Part shown: piece after piece, positions 58,231 through 64,000 of the stretch
Layout of the letters: the number at the start of each line of letters is the position of its first letter
Numbering within the stretch: the first letter of the stretch is position 1
Source of the DNA: Psococerastis gibbosa
Lineage: Eukaryota; Arthropoda; Insecta; Psocodea; Psocidae
Length of the DNA: 64,000 nucleotides
Reading direction: 5' to 3'
NCBI GenBank assembly: GCA_963971405.1
Contig: OZ020489.1
Coordinates: 13,454,001 to 13,518,000 of the forward strand
Notes under the pieces: generated by a model
What the model saw: the letters and a program-made list of their open reading frames with translations, nothing else
Told to the model about the DNA's origin: nothing
Databases searched by the model: none
Program-made: the position numbers and the translations under genes

Positions 58231-58523
58231 GTACTCAAATCAAATCAAATCAATTTTTAATATATCCCAATACAGTATACAGTTATACAATTAAAACATT
58301 TCCCTATGGGCTAGGCCCGTTTTAGGGTGGATATACAGTATATTTTCTAAAATAATTTTAACAATCCCGCAATGGCATTCGTCACAGTGTCATTGTGAGT
58401 GTAGTGGTGTGTTTTGTGTTCATGTGTGCTTGTGGTGTATTAATGTGTACTTAATTGTTTGATTTTGTTTATTATTATGCAATTTCCATGTCAGTCAGCC
58501 ACTTTTTTACTTTTTCCTAATAA

Positions 58524-58662
58524 GGCGGTTATTCCACCGACGTCAATAGTGATAGTAATGGGGTATTGACGTAATTGACGTGGTAGCAGACAGTCTAAAA
58601 ATGACTGCTACCACGTCAATATCACCATCACTATCACTATTGATATCGGTGGAAAAACCACC
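58524..58662. mobile_element. Palindromic MITE family P, copy E
   Basis: 139 bp flanked by TAA (58521-58523 and 58663-58665). The termini GGCGGTTATTCCACCGACGT and ATCGGTGGAAAAACCACC pair. The arms continue CAATAGTGATAGTAATGG. The core is GACGTGGTAGCAGACAGTCT and TGACTGCTACCACGTC. It is inserted three codons before the stop of the LINE; removing it with one TAA restores the frame. Confidence 0.9.
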
Positions 58663-58868
58663 TAAAAGCGTGGTAGTTTGTTTGGTTTTTTATGTTTAGG
58701 GGAATTTTGTTATAGTACTTTCTGCCCATATAGGATGTTTGCTTTTGCGAGTAGCTAGTCGAGACCGTTTGTATGGATAGTGGGTTTGTTTGTCTGCACC
58801 TAGTGTTGTGTTGATGTGTGGGTCTGTCTTGCTTATGTATATTTGCTTTCCAATTTATACGTAGTATA

Positions 58869-59640
58869 AGGAAAGCCTTGTGACGGTCCAAATTTTCGAT
58901 TCCGAGATTTCAACGGATTTACATGTTTTGAGGTCCCAGGAACCCATAAAAGTGGTTTCTACGAAATGTCTGCCTGTCTGTCGCTCTGTCTGTCTGTTCA
59001 TCGATTTCCGGGCAAACTACTCGGTCAATTATGATGCGATTCGGCATGTAGGTTCACAAAAATCATACCTCGGGACTATTTTATTTTATTTTGGGCTAAC
59101 TCAATTTGGGGGGGTTTTATTGTCAAAAAACTCCAAAAAACGCCTAAAAAAATTATTTCTCAAAAACGGCTGCAACGATTTCTTTTAAATTCACATATAT
59201 TGTAGTCGTTATTAATGTTGGCAAAATGCAGGGGGTCGGTTGCCCCTTGATAGTTTGCTTCTGGGGGTAAAAAAATAAAAATAACTAAATTTTAATTAAA
59301 AATGACTAAAAAATAATGTTTCTGCGAAACCTTTCTATCGATGATTTCTACCTTCAGGCCTGTTTTAGGTGTTAAATTGAGTAACGAAACCGGACAGGTT
59401 ACTTTCCCAAAAAACTTTGAAAAAAATTATAGATAATTCACGCTCAAATGCATTGCGTGCTCTGCCATTATTGCTGTGTGGTAATGTATTGGTCTGACCT
59501 TTCTAGAATTTACCTGACCTCCTGTGGCGTTAGAAGGACAACCCCCCCCCCCCCGAGATATCAGAAATTTAGCAATAGGGAAATTATTTACCATGAAATT
59601 ACTAATTTTGTCTATCTTCTAATTTTGATAAATTGGAAAG
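58869..59640. mobile_element. Unclassified insert with CTGTCTGTCTGT motif
   Basis: It separates two parts of the CR1/L2-like LINE. It contains TGTCTGCCTGTCTGTCGCTC and ACTACTCGGTCAATTATGAT, a combination (short CTGT repeats, then a conserved box) seen in repetitive elements of many insects. The ends are unclear; the short inverted repeat GCTTTCCAATTTAT near both ends may be relevant. Confidence 0.4.
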
Positions 59641-59727
59641 CATGTTCGAGTAAACTCGGACCGGTTCTTTTGTAGGTGTTGCAAATAGATTCTTTTATGT
59701 ATAGCTTTTTTTATTGACAGTACGTTA

Positions 59728-61838
59728 AGCTGGCCACACACGACCGCTCCAAGCCACTAATTTTGGCGCGCTCATCCAAAAACGCATCGTGTGTGGGGAA
59801 ACCTGTCAAAAATTTCAGTGGAGCGGTCGGACGTGTTGGATATCCACCGCGCCACGCTAATGGATGAGCAAGTCGACGCATCGTGTGTGGGGAAACCGCG
59901 CGTCCAAACCCACCGCTCCAAGCTGTTGGCACATGCCCGTCTGTGGAGAAATCCTGTTTTGGCATATGCCTGCCTGCCAGAATTGGCTGACTTTGGCTCA
60001 GTGCTCACTCAGCCACCTTCGGAAGCAGACGTATGACCTCCAAACGAGAGTTTGTTTTCTGTGGCCTGTGGCAAGTGTTGAATGGCTCACATCTCTTCTT
60101 TTCAACAGCCACTGCCAGTATCAAAGAGCCAGGGGGGGGGGGCAGCTGAGTCTGGACCCCCCCAAATTTAGCAAAATAGCAAATTTTTCAGTCATTTATT
60201 TTAGAAAAATTCCCTGGGAAGACCCCGGTCCCACTGTTCCACAAACTTTTTCAGGCCTATTTTTTTAAAAATGATTTTCCGGGGTAGCCCCCGGCCCCCC
60301 TTGTTACCGTTGCTGTAATATTCTTCACACATAAAATATAAACATAACTGCTTCAAAGTGCGTAAATTCCACTATTTTGTGCTTATTCATTTCTAAATTA
60401 ATTCTCCCGGAGGGACCCTTGGGCCCCCCTTCCTTGCAATAGACCTACTCAGCGGCGTAGTCAGAAATTTTTTGTGGAGGGGGTCCAGTTTTCATGCAAC
60501 ATCAATACGTAAAGTTTGCCCGTTTACGATAAGTTTTCAAATGGGGTGGTGTTTCATTTGGCGCCCCCCCCCCCGTATTTTCGTAAAATAGTATAAAAAT
60601 AGGAAAGCATGGACGTACGCATCTTCTAATTAGGGGCATGATCTGAATTTCCCCACCTGAGGGGTCGGGTTGCTAAAGGGGGGCCCGGGGGTCTCCCCCG
60701 GGGAAGGGGTTTGAAAAAAAGGCTTGAAATTGTGGAGTATTACACATTTTGATGTATATACGACTTGTAACCTATTCTAAAAATGTTTAGGTTTTACAGC
60801 CGAATAATAGGACACCTACTGCAAGAACGGGGGGCCCGGGGTTCTCCCCCGGGGGAATTATTTTGAAAAAGAATAGGCCCAAAATAATGGAATTTACGCA
60901 CTTTGAAAGCAGTTATGCTCATATTTTACATATGAAGAATATTACAGCTAACAAGGGGGGCTACCGTAGGGAATGTTCTTTAAAGGATAAGCCTGAAATA
61001 GCTTGTCGGCAAAACAATTTTGATTTTACAGACGATAAAATTACTAAAAAACTGGAGACCGGAGGACCGGGGTCTCCCCGGGGATTTTTTTTGAAAAGTT
61101 TTCGGTTTTGCTAAATTTTGAGGGGGGGGGGTCCGGACCCCGTTGATCCCCCCCCCCTTGACTACGCCACTGGACTCACCTACTATTCTTTGGCTGTAAA
61201 ACCTAGACGTTAATAGAATACGTTGCAAGACGTACTCGTTTACATATGAAAATGTGTAAAACTCCACAATTTCAGGCCTATTTTGAACAAAACCCTTACC
61301 CGGGGGAGATCCCCGGGCCCCCCTTCAGACTCTCGAACCCTCGGGTACCTGGTCAAGGAAAATTAAGAGCTCATGCTCCTAATTAAAAGATTCGTACGTC
61401 TATGAGAACTGCTTTCATCTTTTTCTACTATTTTACGAAAATTGGCGGGGGGGGGGGGGGCGCCACATATAACACCAACCCCTTCGAAAACCTCTCATAA
61501 GAGGGCATACTTTATGTATTGATGTTGTGTGAAAACTGGACCCCCCCCCAAAAAAAAAAAAAAAAAATCTGGATACGCAACTGCTTTGACCATTAACTTC
61601 TTTTCTTCCTAATTTTCAAATATAGGCATCAGTAAAATTTCCATGGGCCAACCCATTATCAATTTCAACATTTATAATTATTTTAAAAGAAAGTCAGCCA
61701 CATACAAAACTTGAGAAACTGGTGGAGCGTTGGCGCGGTCGTGTGTGGGCACCCCTCTAGACTCACCGCTCCACCTCATCCATTTGGCGTGTTGGCGCGT
61801 TGGCGCGGTGAAATCGGCGCGGTCGTGTGTGGCCAGCT
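59728..61838. mobile_element. 2.1-kb TIR element with TTA target duplication (PIF/Harbinger-like)
   Basis: The termini AGCTGGCCACACACGACCG and CGGTCGTGTGTGGCCAGCT are perfect inverted repeats, with TTA on both sides (59725-59727 and 61839-61841). The subterminal regions repeat CATCGTGTGTGGGGAAAC and CACCGCTCCAAGC. No transposase was found. Excision with one TTA rejoins the LINE frame (LTL-ANVLS). A different, inverted-repeat-rich insert occupies its middle. Confidence 0.85.
60125..61570. repeat. Four interleaved inverted arms inside the TIR element
   Basis: Blocks 60130-60445 and 60833-61165 are inverted copies (shared TTTAGCAAAAT, ACTGCTTTCAAAGTGCGTAA and CCCCGGTCC motifs). Blocks 60465-60825 and 61190-61565 are another inverted pair (GTCCAGTTTTCATGCAACAT, TCGTAAAATAGTA, GTTTTACAGCC). 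All carry boxes like GGGGGAGACCCCCGGGCCCC and ends like GGCGTAGTCAAGGGGGG. Long G/C runs mark the junctions. Confidence 0.7.
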
Positions 61839-62323
61839 TTAGCTAGTGTTAATGGGTCTTCGGTGGGGTATCTATTTGGTTTCCGGTGAATGATTTTTAA
61901 CGTTTTCCTGTGTATTACGTTTAATTTCTCTATAATGTTTTGGTCTGTTCCTCCCCAGGCGGTTATACCGTATGATAGTATAGATTGTACTAGTGCGTGG
62001 TATGCCATCATTAGTATGTCTTTATTAAGGCATTGTCTCAGTTGTAGGAATTTGTAAAAGGTTTTTCGTATTTTTGCCGCTAAGAGATCTACTGTATGTG
62101 TTTTTCCCATTTGTTTTCTCCATCGAGCACGATACCTAGATATTTTGTATATTTAGATTTTTGGATGGAATCTATTTTGTATTCTGTGTTGTCCGTGATA
62201 GTTTTTGTGCTGGTACTTGTGCGAGTCTCTACACACCTTGCGTTTAACCTTTTTTAAAGGAAAAAAATAAAAAATAAACTCTTTCTGGACCACATCTCTA
62301 TTGGGGATGATGTGATCAGCAAC

Positions 62324-62505
62324 ATGTAGCGTAGTGGTACGGACTCTGACTTTCACCCGAAAGGTTGTTGGTTCGAGTCCCACACTTGCTACATTTTCTG
62401 GCAATGCTTCGGAGGGCATGTAAAGCAGGCGGTCCCGGGCCTTCCTAGTTGAGTGTAAGAGAGGGCTTTATAGCTAGGTTGGCTTAGTAATGGGACAAAA
62501 AGTCA
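62324..62505 (+). repeat. tRNA-derived SINE, full head
   Basis: The 71-bp tRNA-like body 62324-62394 has a paired acceptor (ATGTAGC...GCTACAT), A-box TAGCGTAGTGGTACGG and B-box GGTTCGAGTCC, with TTTCACCCGAAAGG at the anticodon arm. A non-tRNA body follows (GGCATGTAAAGCAGGCGGTC). Mismatches in the arms and the dispersed copies show it is a SINE, not a functional tRNA. Confidence 0.8.
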
Positions 62506-62544
62506 ATATTTATTTATTTATTCAACATGTGGGGCGCCCGCGTT

Positions 62545-62700
62545 TCCCCTTACCGGTGAAACTCATTATGGTTGTTCGTACCCAGGACCGGGGAAATGTT
62601 TTTTGCTTCCATGCTAAGCCTCGAACCTAGATCTTCTATTTCTTAGTCCAGTTCTCTACCAAATGGCTATTCCGGCATTTATGGGAACCCTTGATTATTA
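62545..62700 (-). repeat. Second tRNA-like SINE type
   Basis: The complement contains TTTGGTAGAGAACTGGACTA and GATCTAGGTTCGAGGCTTAG, which look like A and B boxes of a different tRNA-derived head. No other copy is seen in the window. Confidence 0.5.
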
Positions 62701-62969
62701 CGCTGTATTGTGGGGACCACAAATTAGTTTCTAATATGAGAGCCGTGGTGTCGATAAATAAGGGATGGTGTGCTAAAAGCTTTTAGCATTATTTTCCAAT
62801 GCTGAAGGTTAATGGTTTTTTGGTGCAAACTTACCTCTATACTGTACTTTATTGAATACGCTAGTTACTAGTCGAAGCTCCGAATTTGGAGTACCACTGA
62901 TCTGAAAAATAAAATGTTTGTAATTACCAAAAAGGAGGTTTTGTTTACGTCAATCTTACGCCCAAAAAT

Positions 62970-63030
62970 TTCACGACTTGTTGAGTAGTGATACAGACTC
63001 CGACTTTCCCCCGAATGGTCCCACACTTGA
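62970..63030 (+). repeat. Fragment of tRNA-derived SINE
   Basis: GTTGAGTAGTGATACAGACT and CCGACTTTCCCCCGAATGGT are a diverged copy of the head at 62324, followed by a (TGAA)n-type tail. Confidence 0.55.
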
Positions 63031-63134
63031 ATGAATGAATAAATGAATGAATAACGGCTTTATTGCAATACAAACGGCGAACAATAAAACGATAACATCT
63101 TTTTTTCACGTTAACCATACCTTAGTAACAGTAT

Positions 63135-63840
63135 ACATAGTAATGAAATGAAATGAAATGAAAATCGTATATTTATATACATAAGCGTACAATTAATAAT
63201 AAGGTAGTTTTACAATTGTGAAGGGGGGATCCCAAAGGAATAGTTCCCGTGCTGGGCCCCCCTTCAACTCATCGAGCTTTACCTAAAAGAAAACCTAACG
63301 TTTAAAAAAAATACAATAATTAAAAAGAAAAAACTAAATAAAATAAGAACTGATCAGAATAGCAAGCAATATTAGGAGTATTAAATAATAGTTTACCATT
63401 CATTAAAAAAAAAAATAAAAAGTTATGAATCATTGTAATATGCATTCTTCTGTATGTTTGTATAAGGATTAAGACATGTTTTAATTCGTTGTTTGAACAT
63501 TTTTGTAGTAGGGGTAGATTTAATGTTTACTGGTAGCTTATTAAATAATGAGACAGACAAGTAAGTATGGGAGTGTAGAAATCGGGACGTATTGTGCTTA
63601 GGAATCTGGTAATTACAGCCGTTGCCAAGTCTGTGCCACAATTGTGAATAACCAGCTGATGCGGAGGTGCTTTTCTCAGTAGTTTGTGTCGGTAATGTAA
63701 CAGTTGTCGGGCGTAGGTTGTCATTAATGTTGGTACGTTTAGTTCTAGGTGTAGCGTCGGTGTGTGTTCACGGTAATGTTTACCCATTGCCACCTTCAGA
63801 ACACATCTTATTGCAGCTTCCAATTGCTCGATGTAGTAAT
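63135..63840 (-). pseudogene. CR1/L2-like LINE 3' end, second copy
   Basis: The minus strand encodes IRCVLKVAMGKHYREHTPTL and YARQLLHYRHKLLRKAPPHQ in one frame (63823 downward). It shifts frame near 63660 to SVSLFNKLPVNIKSTPTTKM and FKQRIKTCL before a stop at 63423, matching CR1/L2 C-termini. Its 3' end at about 63150 is an (ATTTC)n repeat, with G-rich flank. It is a different subfamily from the copy at 58.2-62.2 kb. Confidence 0.75.
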
Positions 63841-63937
63841 ATATAACTTAAATTATCGTGTATGGAATATCAAAAGGGGGAGGGGGGAAAGAAGGCAATA
63901 AATGAGGGTACTTAGGAGGGGGGGGGAAAGGGGGAAT

Positions 63938-64000
63938 ACCACTTGCTACAATTTCTGGTCTTACTTCGTAGGGCATGTAAAGCAGACGGTCCTGCGCCTT
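63938..64000 (+). repeat. tRNA-derived SINE copy cut by window end
   Basis: ACTTGCTACAATTTCTGG and GGGCATGTAAAGCAGACGGT match 62384-62440; the tRNA head is missing and the rest lies outside the window. Confidence 0.65.

Larger units (their letters stand above)
58235..62205 (-). pseudogene. CR1/L2-like LINE ORF2 C-terminus, split by later insertions
   Basis: Minus-strand segments, in order: 62205-61839 encodes YTKYLGIVLDGENKWEKH, AYHALVQSILSYGITAWGG and IEKLNVIHRKTLKIIHRKP; 59727-59641 continues LSIKKAIHKRIYLQHL; 58868-58663 gives TSYMGRKYYNKIPLNIKN and NYHAF; 58523-58512 finishes RKK and a stop. These are the thumb and C-terminal regions of a CR1/L2-type reverse transcriptase. The 3' UTR ends at about 58235 in an (ATTTG)n-type repeat, as CR1-like elements do. 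The 5' end is truncated next to an S1 fragment. Insertions at 59728-61838 and 58524-58662 interrupt it, plus about 770 bp of uncertain origin between them (58869-59640). Confidence 0.8.

Noticed and set aside
62324..62394. tRNA gene
   Set aside because: Box motifs are good, but the stems carry mismatches and the sequence continues into a body repeated elsewhere in the window, so it is a SINE head.

Overview
This is eukaryotic, A+T-rich, intron-containing and transposon-dense DNA. The genes point to an arthropod, most likely an insect. One group is a tandem cluster of insect-type gustatory receptors (7tm_7 family). The other is the 3' end of a Graf-type Rho GTPase-activating protein gene. A hemipteran is a reasonable guess, but the sequence alone does not settle the order.

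Layout. (1) 0.4-1.7 kb: the 5' half of a decayed CR1-like LINE (PHD-finger ORF1 plus the first residues of the endonuclease). (2) 3.0-26.05 kb: six gustatory receptor (Gr) genes, all on the minus strand, head to tail. I assembled them exon by exon from splice sites with consistent phase. From the 3' side of the cluster they are Gr-a (3020-10330, 3' exons missing), Gr-b (10621-13461, complete, 393 aa), Gr-c (13901-16149, complete, 410 aa), Gr-d (16640-19740, four intact exons but ATA where its paralogs have ATG), Gr-e (20295-22229, complete, 410 aa) and Gr-f (22733-26049, complete, 389 aa). Gr-c, Gr-d and Gr-e are recent duplicates with nearly identical exon sizes. (3) 26.07-26.97 kb: an internally deleted mariner that ends 24 bp from the Gr-f ATG. 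(4) 28.1-42.5 kb, plus strand: the last six coding exons of Graf, ending in a C-terminal SH3 domain. The RhoGAP, PH and BAR exons are not seen, so either they lie left of the window and the Gr cluster sits antisense inside a Graf intron, or they were missed. (5) 42.5-64 kb: no host gene recognised; layered transposable elements.

The mobile-element content is unusually readable. It includes: a 5'-truncated RNase H LINE with a perfect 13-bp target duplication and an open reading frame (4.3-5.5 kb); three other RNase H LINE remnants; an RTE-like remnant; two CR1/L2-like 3' ends; hAT elements with exact 8-bp target duplications, one only 65 bp long; and foldback MITEs of several families. The most striking is a family of five near-perfect palindromes (33.4, 33.9, 37.9, 53.6 and 58.5 kb). 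They share a terminus (GGCGGGGTTTCCAC-like), 3-bp T-rich target duplications and a central GACGTGGTAGCAGAC core, yet their arms differ from copy to copy while each copy remains self-complementary. Two copies carry a second palindrome with the same terminus at their centre. At 58.2-62.2 kb a LINE is interrupted by at least two TIR elements, and removing them restores its reading frame.
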